A stretch of 64,000 nucleotides of DNA from Leisingera sp. S132 (GTDB lineage: Bacteria > Pseudomonadota > Alphaproteobacteria > Rhodobacterales > Rhodobacteraceae), in NCBI RefSeq assembly GCF_025144465.1, contig NZ_CP083553.1:3850001-3914000 (forward strand), written 5' to 3'. Below are positions 1 through 8,027 of this stretch, piece after piece. Every line of letters begins with the position of its first letter. Within the stretch, counting starts at the first letter, position 1. The translations under genes and the position numbers were made by a program. Below the pieces are notes generated by a model that saw only the letters and a program-made list of their open reading frames with translations, searched no databases and was not told the origin of the DNA.

Positions 1-51
1 GCTGCTGTCACAGCAGCTGCTGAACTGGCCCAAAGCCTGCAAGCCAAATAA
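1..51 (+). CDS. 3' end of an upstream gene (partial)
   Basis: The first 16 codons plus TAA form the tail of an open frame that enters from outside the window (ending ...AQSLQAK). It ends 10 bases before hemY, so it is probably in the same operon. In related Rhodobacteraceae the gene before hemY is usually a mitofilin-like membrane protein next to hemD. That assignment is inference from gene order, because the visible peptide is too short to identify. Confidence 0.5.
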   Translation, partial: AAVTAAAELAQSLQAK

Positions 52-61
52 GGAAGCCGCC

Positions 62-1537
62 ATGCTCTGGTCGTTGTTGAAGATCCTCGTATTTGTCGCA
101 ATCGTCGCGGTTCTGGCCTTTGGCGCAGGCCTGCTGATGGAAACAGCAGGCGGGGTGCAGATCACCGTTGCCGGCACGGAATACACTCTTGGCGCGCTGC
201 AGTCCGTCATTGCGCTGGGCGTGCTGGTTGTTGGCCTCTGGCTGTTCCTGAAACTGCTGTCGCTGCTGGTTGCGACGCTGCGCTTCCTGAATGGCGATGA
301 AACCGCGCTGTCACGGTATTGGGACAAAGGCCGCGAACAAAAAGGCTATCAGGCGCTGTCTGACGGACTGATGGCGCTGGCCTCTGGCGAAGGGCGCTTG
401 GCACTGGCCAAGGCGGCACGGGCGGAGAAGTATCTGCAGAAGCCGGAACTGACCGATTTGCTGGTGGCCCAGGCGGCAGAGATGAGCGGCGATACCCACA
501 AGGCTGCGGAGGCGTATAAGCGGCTTCTGTCGAACCAGCCGACCCGCTTTGTCGGCGTGCGCGGGATCATGAAGCAGAAGCTCTCGGAGGGCGACACGGA
601 TACTGCCCGCCAGCTGGCCGAAAAGGCGCTGGCGCTGCGCCCCAAGCATGAGGAAGTGCAGGACACGCTGCTGCGCCTGCAGGCGCAGGCGGAAGATTGG
701 GCCGGTGCGCGCAAGACACTGTCAACCAAGCTCAAGACCGGCACTTTGCCGCGCGATGTGTACAAGCGCCGCGATGCGGTTCTGGCTTTGTCGGCCTCCA
801 AGGGGGTTCTGGACGAGGGCGCAACGGTTGAGCAGCAGGAACAGGCGATTGAGGCCAACCGCCTGTCGCCGGATCTGGTCCCGGCGGCTGCCATGGCGGC
901 CCGCGCCTATATCGCCAAGGGCAAGAAACGCCCCGCTGTGCGGCTGCTGAAGAAAGCCTGGGAAAGCCAGCCGCACCCGGATCTGGCGCATGCCTTTGCC
1001 GCAATCGAACCGGAGGAAACCGCCGCTGAGCGCGTCAAACGGTTTGACCAGCTGGCGCGCATCAAGCCGCTGAACGACGAGACCCGTCTGGTGATGGCGG
1101 AGCTGAACATCGTGGCGGAGGATTTCCCTGAAGCCCGCCGCTGGCTGAATGACCTGGCAAAACGGGCGCCTGATGCCCGCGCGCTGACGCTGATGGCGGC
1201 GATTGAACGCGGCGAAGGCGCCAGCGACAAGGTGGTGCAGGGCTGGCTGGCCAAGGCGCTGACCGCGCCGCGCGGGCCCCAGTGGGTCTGCGACAGCTGC
1301 AACCATATCCACGCGGAATGGGCGCCGGTCTGCGAGCATTGCTCCAGCTTTGACACCCTGTCCTGGAAGCGCCCGGAGACGCCGGAGGTGGCCAGCGTCG
1401 CAGCCGCCCACATGCTGCCGCTGATCACCGGCGCGCTTGAGGCCAAGAGCGCGGAACCGGTTGAGGATGCAGAAATTCTCGAGGCTGCAGAGGATGCAGA
1501 GAGCGAGACTCAGGAAACCGTTAAACCAGTGAACTGA
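62..1537 (+). CDS. hemY: HemY-like membrane protein with TPR-type repeats
   Basis: A 491-aa inner-membrane protein of the HemY family, which is linked to late protoporphyrin synthesis by gene order but has no proven enzymatic role. Two membrane segments are visible (about residues 5-27 and 43-72), followed by a long helical region rich in Ala, Leu and Arg that reads as tetratricopeptide-like repeats. Near the C-terminus are two CxxC pairs (Cys410/413 and Cys424/427) that form a zinc-ribbon-like knuckle, and then an acidic tail. The ATG follows an AGGA-type ribosome site and lies 10 bases after the preceding gene. A strong terminator follows. Confidence 0.88.
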   Translation: MLWSLLKILVFVAIVAVLAFGAGLLMETAGGVQITVAGTEYTLGALQSVIALGVLVVGLWLFLKLLSLLVATLRFLNGDETALSRYWDKGREQKGYQALSDGLMALASGEGRLALAKAARAEKYLQKPELTDLLVAQAAEMSGDTHKAAEAYKRLLSNQPTRFVGVRGIMKQKLSEGDTDTARQLAEKALALRPKHEEVQDTLLRLQAQAEDWAGARKTLSTKLKTGTLPRDVYKRRDAVLALSASKGVLDEGATVEQQEQAIEANRLSPDLVPAAAMAARAYIAKGKKRPAVRLLKKAWESQPHPDLAHAFAAIEPEETAAERVKRFDQLARIKPLNDETRLVMAELNIVAEDFPEARRWLNDLAKRAPDARALTLMAAIERGEGASDKVVQGWLAKALTAPRGPQWVCDSCNHIHAEWAPVCEHCSSFDTLSWKRPETPEVASVAAAHMLPLITGALEAKSAEPVEDAEILEAAEDAESETQETVKPVN

Positions 1538-1570
1538 AGCCGGTTTCCATTCAAACGGCTATACAGGAAG

Positions 1571-1603
1571 AAACGGCAGGCGCGCCCTGCCGTTCTTTTT
1601 TTT
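1571..1603 (+). terminator. Rho-independent terminator after hemY
   Basis: A 9-bp GC-rich stem (AACGGCAGG paired with CCTGCCGTT) with a 5-base loop is followed by a run of eight T, 34 bases past the hemY stop. Confidence 0.9.
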
Positions 1604-1676
1604 ATGTCTGCACAGCACATGACCAGACCGGAACAGCCGCGATCCATGCAGTCAAGATTCAGAATGTTTTGGGGGA

Positions 1677-1763
1677 TGGTGCCCAGGAGAGGACTCGAAC
1701 CTCCACGTCCATACGGACACTAGCACCTGAAGCTAGCGCGTCTACCAATTCCGCCACCTGGGC
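1677..1763 (-). tRNA. tRNA-Leu (anticodon CAG)
   Basis: Read on the minus strand, the segment folds as a class II tRNA. It has a 7-bp acceptor stem GCCCAGG/CCTGGGC, a D-arm with GGTAGA, an anticodon loop CTTCAGGTG giving CAG, a long variable arm typical of leucine tRNAs, and a T-arm with GGTTCGAGTCC. Discriminator A and an encoded CCA close the 3' end. Length is 87 nt with CCA. Confidence 0.95.
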
Positions 1764-1932
1764 AGGTGTCGTGAAACCGGCGTATAAGCGGAGTCGCAGG
1801 CAGCGTCAAACGGAAAATTCGCCTTGCAGCACAATTTTCTCATTATTGGGCTTAGGATTGTTTTCTCATTTGAATCCAGTGCCTTGAGTAGAGTGTTTTG
1901 GGCTGCGTCCAAGACGGAATCCGGCCGCTGGT

Positions 1933-1946
1933 TTGATCCTGCGCAA
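1933..1946. promoter_or_regulatory. FNR/NnrR-like box upstream of hemN
   Basis: TTGAT-CCTG-CGCAA matches the FNR-family pattern TTGAT-N4-ATCAA at 8 of 10 positions and is 35 bases before the chosen hemN start. Anaerobic control of hemN by FnrL is known in related Rhodobacter. That this site works here is inference. Confidence 0.45.
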
Positions 1947-1980
1947 AGTGGAGGATTCAGAAAAGGGGCATAGCAAAGTC

Positions 1981-3336
1981 ATGATACAGATTGACCGCCT
2001 CCAAGCCCTTGGGCTGTTTGACAGCCGGGTGCCCCGCTACACCTCCTATCCGACCGCGCCGGTGTTTTCCGCAGCCGTTGGCGCCGCTGAGCAGGCCCGC
2101 GAACTTATGGCGCTGGATCCGCAGGTGCCGGTTTCAGTGTACCTGCACATTCCGTTTTGCGAGCGGCTGTGCTGGTTCTGCGCCTGCCGCACGCAAGGCA
2201 CCCAGACGCTGAACCCGGTGGAAAGCTATATCGGCACGCTGGAGCAGGAGCTGAAACTGGTGGCGCCGCTGTTGCCGAAGGGCTTGCGGATGGGGCGGAT
2301 GCATTGGGGCGGGGGAACTCCGACCATCCTGCCGCCGCATCTGATTCACCGGCTGGCGCAGGCAGTGAAGACGGTTTTTCCGCATACGGAGGACTGGGAG
2401 TTCTCGGTGGAAATCGATCCGACCATGGTGGACCGGGACAAGATTGCCGCACTGGCGGCAGAAGGCATGAACCGGGCCAGTATCGGTATTCAGGATTTCG
2501 ACCCGCTTGTGCAGCAGGCGATAGGCCGGGAACAACCGTTTGAGGTGACGAAGTCCTGTGTCGAGGATTTGCGTGCGGCGGGGATTAATTCTCTGAATGC
2601 CGATCTGGTCTATGGCTTGCCGCACCAATCACAGGCGCGGATGACGGATACGGTGGAGAAGGTTCTGAGCCTGGACCCTGACCGGCTGGCATTGTTCGGC
2701 TACGCGCATGTCCCCTGGGTGGCCAAGCGGCAAAAGCTGATCAAGGAAGAGACGCTGCCGGACGACCTCGCCCGTTACCATCTGGCGACGCTGGCGGCGG
2801 AGACGTTCGCCGAGGCGGGGTTCGCCGCAATCGGTATCGACCATTTTGCCAAACCCGGCGACGGGCTGGAGACAGCGGCCCGTACTGGTCACCTGCGCCG
2901 GAATTTCCAAGGGTATACAGATGACACCTGCCCGACCCTCATCGGTTTCGGTGCGTCGTCGATTTCCCGCTTTGCCGGTGGCTACATCCAAAACGCTGCC
3001 GCAACACCTGCCTATGTTCAGCGGGTTGAGGCCGGGCAGCTGACGGGGTCACGCGGGCATGTGATGACCCAGGAAGATCTGCTGCGGGGCCGTGCCATTG
3101 AGATGCTGATGTGCGAGTTCCGGCTGGACCGGGCCGAGCTGCGCCAGCGCTTTGGAGGACTGGCGGGACGTCTGGATGCGGATCTGGCCCGGATTGCAGC
3201 CCGGTTTGGCGAATTTGTGCGCTTGGACGCGGAAATCCTGGAAATTCTGCCCGAGGGCCGGCCGCTGACCCGGATAATTGCAAGCTGCTTTGATGCCCAT
3301 GTGCCTGAAGGCGTCCGCTACAGCCGCGCGTCCTGA
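1981..3336 (+). CDS. hemN: Oxygen-independent coproporphyrinogen III oxidase (radical SAM)
   Basis: A 451-aa radical SAM enzyme that converts coproporphyrinogen III to protoporphyrinogen IX without oxygen, in the cytoplasm. The iron-sulfur motif HIPFCERLCWFCACRT is at about residues 56-71 (Cys60, 64 and 67 bind the cluster, Cys69 is the extra HemN cysteine). The N-terminus with PRYTSYPTAP and the segment HWGGGTPTIL are typical of true HemN rather than HemW. The frame could be extended to a TTG at 1933, but the ATG at 1981 gives the usual family start. It is probably used when oxygen is low, consistent with the neighbouring nitrite reductase genes. Confidence 0.92.
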   Translation: MIQIDRLQALGLFDSRVPRYTSYPTAPVFSAAVGAAEQARELMALDPQVPVSVYLHIPFCERLCWFCACRTQGTQTLNPVESYIGTLEQELKLVAPLLPKGLRMGRMHWGGGTPTILPPHLIHRLAQAVKTVFPHTEDWEFSVEIDPTMVDRDKIAALAAEGMNRASIGIQDFDPLVQQAIGREQPFEVTKSCVEDLRAAGINSLNADLVYGLPHQSQARMTDTVEKVLSLDPDRLALFGYAHVPWVAKRQKLIKEETLPDDLARYHLATLAAETFAEAGFAAIGIDHFAKPGDGLETAARTGHLRRNFQGYTDDTCPTLIGFGASSISRFAGGYIQNAAATPAYVQRVEAGQLTGSRGHVMTQEDLLRGRAIEMLMCEFRLDRAELRQRFGGLAGRLDADLARIAARFGEFVRLDAEILEILPEGRPLTRIIASCFDAHVPEGVRYSRAS

Positions 3337-3421
3337 TCCGTTTTCGACGCTGTCCTGCGTGTTTACGGGTCTCCTGCTGGAGGCCCATTTCAGTTTAGCC
3401 AGGAGCGGGCGTGCTGACTGC

Positions 3422-4216
3422 TCAAGGGGCTTTCACCAGGCGGAAGCCGAGGTAATCCGGCGGCAGACCGACAGCGCAGCCGCCGACACTTGCATCGCGG
3501 ATGAAGTCAATCACCACCGCCCTGTGGCGGCCGCCGGTGATGCGGGCGCTGCAATAAGGATCGCCAAGCGCTAGGCTGCCATCCTTGTTCACTTCGCCAT
3601 TTTGCATGCAGCCGTCGGTCCATTCCCAGATGTTGCCGCCAAGACCGGTGAGGCCGTTGCTATTGGCGCCGGGTTCACTTTTGGGATTTTGCGCAGGCCC
3701 CGGCAGCCCGCGCAGGGTCACCCCGCGCGCATATTGGCGCAGCCATCGCTGAGCGGGGTCCCCGTCATCCGATTCCACGGCTTCGTCACCGAAAATCTCG
3801 GCTGCTGCCAGCTGCCATTCAGCTTCGTCCGGCAGTCGCCAGCGCTGGCCGGTTTCCTTGGAGTACCACTGGGCATAGGCGGTTGCGTCGTGCCAGCTGA
3901 CATGTGTCTGCGCCTGTCCGCCGTCCTCCGGCGCTCTGTCTGCCTCCTTGCAGCCGCCAGCCGCAACGCAGGCGGCGTATTCGCCGGCGGAAACCTGGTC
4001 CTTCATGATTTCAAAGGCGGCCACGTGGCGCTGCTGTTCCGGCGGCACCACGCTTTTGCCGTTTTTGTGAAAATTCCCGATTGGACGGTAGGCGATGGTG
4101 TCTGCCGCAATCAAAACAGTTTCGGCCAGCGGGGCTGGATCCTTGGCTGTTGAAAACCAAAGGCCGGGAACGCCAATGGCGGCGGCCAATCCGGCGGCAA
4201 TCAGCTCAGATTTCAT
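3422..4216 (-). CDS. nirV: NirV-like formylglycine-generating-enzyme family protein
   Basis: A 264-aa protein of the SUMF1/FGE-sulfatase-modifying family. An N-terminal hydrophobic stretch (residues 5-22) suggests export or membrane anchoring. Family-type segments include VSWHDATAYAQWYS, WRLPDEAEWQLAA and a C-terminal DYLGFRLVK. It lies directly downstream of nirK in the same direction, the classic nirK-nirV arrangement. Its biochemical role in nitrite reductase maturation is not settled. The ATG follows an AGGGG ribosome site. A terminator-like hairpin sits between nirK and this gene, so its expression may depend on read-through. Confidence 0.85.
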   Translation of the reverse strand: MKSELIAAGLAAAIGVPGLWFSTAKDPAPLAETVLIAADTIAYRPIGNFHKNGKSVVPPEQQRHVAAFEIMKDQVSAGEYAACVAAGGCKEADRAPEDGGQAQTHVSWHDATAYAQWYSKETGQRWRLPDEAEWQLAAAEIFGDEAVESDDGDPAQRWLRQYARGVTLRGLPGPAQNPKSEPGANSNGLTGLGGNIWEWTDGCMQNGEVNKDGSLALGDPYCSARITGGRHRAVVIDFIRDASVGGCAVGLPPDYLGFRLVKAP

Positions 4217-4234
4217 GTCAGCGCCCCTTCAAGC

Positions 4235-4266
4235 AAAAACGGGCGGCCGCGAAATGCAGCCGCCCG
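4235..4266 (-). terminator. Terminator-like hairpin between nirK and nirV
   Basis: On the minus strand an 8-bp stem (CGGGCGGC with GCCGCCCG, 11-base loop) is followed directly by TTTTTG. It lies 25 bases past the nirK stop and would reduce transcription into nirV. Confidence 0.7.
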
Positions 4267-4291
4267 GTCCAGTTTCAGATCCAGCCGAAGA

Positions 4292-5416
4292 TCAGGAGCC
4301 GGAGTATTCAGTCGGGGCGACCACCTGTTCCATCAGGTCGTTGTTCCATTCGCCTTCGACCACCACATGTGCGGTTGCACCCAGGTTCACAGCCTCGATC
4401 AGGTTGTGGTTCACATAGGCATAGACGCCCGGCTGCAGGAACTCATAGAGTGCCGCCCCGGCAGAGCCGCCGCGGATGAACCAGGTTTCAAGGTCGCGGT
4501 CCGGCACGTTGTTGAACTTGCCAGCTTCCCAGACCAGGTCGCCGTGGCCGCCGATCAGGTGCGGGCGGCTGTCGCGGTTGGCCTGGCTGTGCACGAACAG
4601 CACTTTCTCGCCCTGCTTCGCCTTCATGGCGTTTTCGCCAGTGAGAGCACCCACTGCGCCGTTGAAAACCACATGGCTGGGGATCAGCCCGTTCATGACT
4701 TCCAGAGTATCCGGGTAGCTTTCGCCGACGTCCTCATAGCGGATGTAATCGCCGTTTTCGTCCTTCGGAATGTAGAACTCGTTTTCGCCGATGTAGTAGA
4801 CGCGGTCGTATTTTACCGGATTGCCGTTGTGGTCAGACAGCCCTTCGCGCGGCAGGACCATGATGGTGCCGGCCATGCCCGAGGCGACATGCCAAGGGAT
4901 CATGGGACCGCCCGGTGCGCAGTGATAGACAAAGGTGCCGGGACGGGTGGCCTTGAAACGCAGCACGGTCTTTTCGCCTGGGTTCACCAGCGTCAGCGCG
5001 CCGCCGCCCAAAGCGCCGGTTGCAGCGTGGAAGTCGATGTTGTGCTGCAACATGTTCTCCGGCGGGTTGATCAGGGTGAGTTCGACATAGTCGCCCTCAT
5101 GCACCACCATCATTGGACCCGGAATGGAGCCGTCAAAGGTCATGCCCTGCAGGTAAGCGCCCTGGTCGACCTCGATCTCTTTCTCGACGATCTTCATCTC
5201 GAATTCGACGATCCGGGGTTCGCCCGGTGCAACCTGCTCGTGCTCATGAACGAAGGGCGGTGCGACCAGCTCGCGCTTGATGCGCTGCAGGCTGGACAGG
5301 TCCACAGGCGCGGCGGCCTCGTGAACTGTGGTGCTTTCGGCCTTGGCGGCTTTGGCAAGTACAGGCAGCGCTGCTACGCCGGCTGCCCCCATCAGTGCGG
5401 CTCTGCGGGTCAGCAT
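4292..5416 (-). CDS. nirK: Copper-containing nitrite reductase (NO-forming)
   Basis: A 374-aa periplasmic enzyme that reduces nitrite to nitric oxide in denitrification. A Tat signal peptide (TRRAALMG, then a hydrophobic stretch ending AKAAKA) precedes two cupredoxin domains. Type 1 copper ligands are visible as His125, Cys166, His176 and Met181. Type 2 ligands are His130, His165 and His337. The catalytic pair is Asp128 and His286. All key residues are intact, so the enzyme should be active. The start at 5416 is chosen because AAAGGAGA lies just upstream and the Tat motif follows. An in-frame ATG at 5440 lacks this support. Confidence 0.95.
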   Translation of the reverse strand: MLTRRAALMGAAGVAALPVLAKAAKAESTTVHEAAAPVDLSSLQRIKRELVAPPFVHEHEQVAPGEPRIVEFEMKIVEKEIEVDQGAYLQGMTFDGSIPGPMMVVHEGDYVELTLINPPENMLQHNIDFHAATGALGGGALTLVNPGEKTVLRFKATRPGTFVYHCAPGGPMIPWHVASGMAGTIMVLPREGLSDHNGNPVKYDRVYYIGENEFYIPKDENGDYIRYEDVGESYPDTLEVMNGLIPSHVVFNGAVGALTGENAMKAKQGEKVLFVHSQANRDSRPHLIGGHGDLVWEAGKFNNVPDRDLETWFIRGGSAGAALYEFLQPGVYAYVNHNLIEAVNLGATAHVVVEGEWNNDLMEQVVAPTEYSGS

Positions 5417-5484
5417 GATATTCTCCTTTCGGTGTCTCATTTGCTGTGTTGCCCGGACTTTAGGTCCGTGGGCGGCGCCGGATA

Positions 5485-5498
5485 TTGCTCTTGATCAA
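5485..5498. promoter_or_regulatory. FNR/NnrR-like box upstream of nirK
   Basis: On the minus strand the sequence reads TTGAT-CAAG-AGCAA, 9 of 10 positions of the FNR/NnrR/Dnr pattern TTGAT-N4-ATCAA, 68 bases from the nirK start. nirK genes are usually controlled by NO- or oxygen-sensing members of this family. The regulator is not in the window. Confidence 0.6.
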
Positions 5499-5649
5499 CC
5501 TTCGATAAAATTTCTCGATGTCGAGATAAGAGGTTTTTAAGATACAGGTTTTAGGCCTGCCCAGTAGGAACAGGTCCTTGAGGCGAGGCGTAATAGGACC
5601 AGGTGGAATTTGGCGTGTAAGTCAGATGAACTGCCGGCAAATTTAATTG

Positions 5650-5665
5650 TTAAGTCCAGATTAAC
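5650..5665. promoter_or_regulatory. CtrA-type box upstream of motB
   Basis: TTAA-GTCCAGA-TTAAC is an exact match to the CtrA recognition pattern TTAA-N7-TTAA(C), 47 bases before the motB start. It is the best of eight such motifs found in front of flagellar transcription units in this window. Confidence 0.65.
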
Positions 5666-5711
5666 GGGCCGCCTGCTATCCCGGTGATGGGTGAAAATAG
5701 TGGTGGTGGAT

Positions 5712-6548
5712 ATGAGCGCACAGAGCAATGTGGCGCCCATTATCATCAAGAGGAAAAAAGTCAGTGGTGGCGATGGTCATCACGGCGGTGCATGGAAGGT
5801 GGCCTACGCCGACTTCGTGACCGCGATGATGGCCTTCTTCATGCTGATGTGGCTGCTGAACGCGACGACGGAAAAACAACGAAAAGGGCTGGCGGATTAC
5901 TTCTCGCCGTCGATTCCGCTCAGCCGGATTTCCGGCGGCGGAAACGGTGCATTTCAAGGGGACAGTATGTTCACCGAGGATATCCAGCCGAAGTCCGGCA
6001 CCGGGGCGACTGACGTCAATCCGGCCAACGCTCAGAAGGCGCAGGGCGATACCGGTGTTGAGTCTGACGACAAGCGGGAACAAGAGGACGACAAGTTCCG
6101 CGCGATTGAGGAAGAACTGTCCGGACGCGGCGGTGAAAGCATGGTGTCTACCGTGATGGCGCGCCACATCGTGACACGGGTGACGGACGAAGGGCTGATC
6201 ATTGAACTGTTTGCCAGCGAGAACGCACCGCTGTTCGAGGACGGCGGCGCAGATCCGACGGCCCTGTTCCGCGATCTGGTCAGAATGATTGCCCGTGTGT
6301 CTGGCGGCGTGACCAACCACATCGCAGTTGGCGGCCATATCCGGTCGCATCCTGTGGTGCTGGCAAAGAATCCTGTTTGGGAACTGTCCCATGACCGGGC
6401 AGATCAAACCCGCAAGCTTCTCGAATCAGGCGGGCTGGCGGCGTCCCGGATTGAGCGCGTGACCGGCCATGCCGACCGCAAGCTGGCGGTCAGCAACCCC
6501 ATGGCGGCGCGCAACGACAGGGTCGAAATCATCTTTTTGCGGGACTAA
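5712..6548 (+). CDS. motB: Flagellar motor stator protein MotB
   Basis: A 278-aa stator subunit that forms the ion channel with MotA and anchors to peptidoglycan. The short cytoplasmic N-terminus (IIIKRKKV) is followed by one membrane helix at about residues 28-50 with the proton-binding aspartate Asp34 in YADFVTAMMAFFMLMW. The C-terminal OmpA-like domain is compact (GGHIRSHPV near 217-226 and a ...NDRVEIIFLRD end). The ATG at 5712 is preferred to a GTG at 5691 because it gives the family N-terminus. It is unusual that motB stands alone here while motA is 11 kb away. Confidence 0.92.
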   Translation: MSAQSNVAPIIIKRKKVSGGDGHHGGAWKVAYADFVTAMMAFFMLMWLLNATTEKQRKGLADYFSPSIPLSRISGGGNGAFQGDSMFTEDIQPKSGTGATDVNPANAQKAQGDTGVESDDKREQEDDKFRAIEEELSGRGGESMVSTVMARHIVTRVTDEGLIIELFASENAPLFEDGGADPTALFRDLVRMIARVSGGVTNHIAVGGHIRSHPVVLAKNPVWELSHDRADQTRKLLESGGLAASRIERVTGHADRKLAVSNPMAARNDRVEIIFLRD

Positions 6549-6600
6549 AGCTCTGAAAACTTGAGAACCGGCGGCTGACGGATGAGTCATATTTTATCTG

Positions 6601-6615
6601 TTAGCCGCCCGTTAA
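6601..6615. promoter_or_regulatory. CtrA-type box upstream of flgE
   Basis: TTAG-CCGCCCG-TTAA is one mismatch from TTAA-N7-TTAA and lies 57 bases before the flgE start, in the gap between motB and the hook operon. Confidence 0.5.
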
Positions 6616-6672
6616 TCGCTCATGCGCTAGCTGTTGCATCCAGAATGATTAGATGCAGCAGAAAGGCGTGCT

Positions 6673-7980
6673 ATGACCATTTCTTCGTCGCTGAACGCGG
6701 GCGTTTCAGGATTGAGCGCCAACGCCAGCCGGTTGGCTTCCATTTCCGATAACATCGCCAACTCCTCGACCCGCGGCTACAAGCGGGTGCAGACCGACTT
6801 CCACTCAATGGTTCTGTCCGGCTCCGGCGGCACGTATTCGGCGGGCGGCGTGCGCACGACCAACGTCCGCCTGATCGACGAGCGCGGACCGCTGGTCTCG
6901 ACCAACAACGCAACCGACCTGGCTGTTCGCGGCCGCGGCATGCTGCCTGTGGCCTCGATCACTGAGGTGGAAGCCGGCGGCAGCCCGACGATGCTGTTGA
7001 CCTCAACCGGGTCCTTCCGGACTGATTCGAACGGGTATCTCTCGACCGAGTCCGGCCTGGTCCTGATGGGGTTCCCTGCACTGGCTGATGGCACCGTTCC
7101 GGACGTCGCGCGCGACACCAGCGATTCTCTGGAACCGATCCACATTGACCTGAACCGCCTGTCGGCAGAACCCACGACCGAGATCAGCCTGACCGCGAAC
7201 CTGCCGGCGTCTGAAACTGACCCTGGCGCAAGCGGCGATCCGGTGGAACATGTTGTGCAGTATTTTGACAATATGGGCCGGTCAGAGGAGCTGTCGATCA
7301 CCTACACGCCGACAGTTGCAGTGGCACCTGCAACAACCGGCACCAATGAATGGACGATGCAGATCGTCGACTCGGCAACTGGCGCGACGGTGATCGGCGA
7401 ATACACCCTGACCTTCGATGACAGTGCTTCCACTGCCGGCACGCTTCAAAGCGTGGCCACTGTGACCGGCGGTGCTTATGATGCTACGGCTGGCTCGGTA
7501 ACCATCACGACTGCCAGCGGCCCGGTTGAAATCAATATCGGTGTCATCGGCGAGCAGAACGGGATGAGCCAGTTGGGTGACGAGTTCGTTCCTGGCACAA
7601 CCGTGAAGGATGGTACCGCGGTTGGCTCCTTTGTGTCCGTCGAAATCAACGAGTCCGGGGAAGTCATTGCTAAGTATGACTCCGGTGACACCAAGGTAAT
7701 CTACAAAGTTCCGCTGGCGGATGTGTCCAACCTGAACGGCATGCAGTCGCTGGATTCCCAAACTTACAAGCCGACGGATGATTCCGGGGCGTTCTACTTG
7801 TGGGACGCAGGCAATGGCCCAACCGGAGAAATCCTTGGGTATGCCCAGGAGGAATCCGCCGTCGACGTAGCGACCGAACTGACCGACATGATCAAGACAC
7901 AGCGGGCTTACTCGTCCAACGCTAAGGTCATTCAAACCGTTGACGAAATGCTGCAGGAAACCACCAACATCAAGCGCTAA
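6673..7980 (+). CDS. flgE: Flagellar hook protein FlgE
   Basis: A 435-aa hook subunit. The N-terminal rod/hook motif (SSLNAGVSGLSANASRLASI... then NIANSSTRGYKR) and the C-terminal helix (ATELTDMIKTQRAYSSNAKVIQTVDEML) are intact. The region between them is a Thr/Ser/Gly-rich beta domain of about 300 residues. It is the first gene of flgE-flgK-flgL-flgI. The ribosome site is AAAGG. Confidence 0.94.
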   Translation: MTISSSLNAGVSGLSANASRLASISDNIANSSTRGYKRVQTDFHSMVLSGSGGTYSAGGVRTTNVRLIDERGPLVSTNNATDLAVRGRGMLPVASITEVEAGGSPTMLLTSTGSFRTDSNGYLSTESGLVLMGFPALADGTVPDVARDTSDSLEPIHIDLNRLSAEPTTEISLTANLPASETDPGASGDPVEHVVQYFDNMGRSEELSITYTPTVAVAPATTGTNEWTMQIVDSATGATVIGEYTLTFDDSASTAGTLQSVATVTGGAYDATAGSVTITTASGPVEINIGVIGEQNGMSQLGDEFVPGTTVKDGTAVGSFVSVEINESGEVIAKYDSGDTKVIYKVPLADVSNLNGMQSLDSQTYKPTDDSGAFYLWDAGNGPTGEILGYAQEESAVDVATELTDMIKTQRAYSSNAKVIQTVDEMLQETTNIKR

Positions 7981-8027
7981 GGCGCTTGATGGCCCCCTGA
8001 CACTGGCTTCATGAAAGCAGGCTGAAA

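Noticed and set aside
4367-5494. 375-codon open frame antisense to nirK
   Set aside because: It mirrors the codons of nirK, has no recognisable domain, and nirK itself is certain.
5537-5749. Small open frame between nirK and motB
   Set aside because: Covers the motB promoter with the CtrA box and has no recognisable features.
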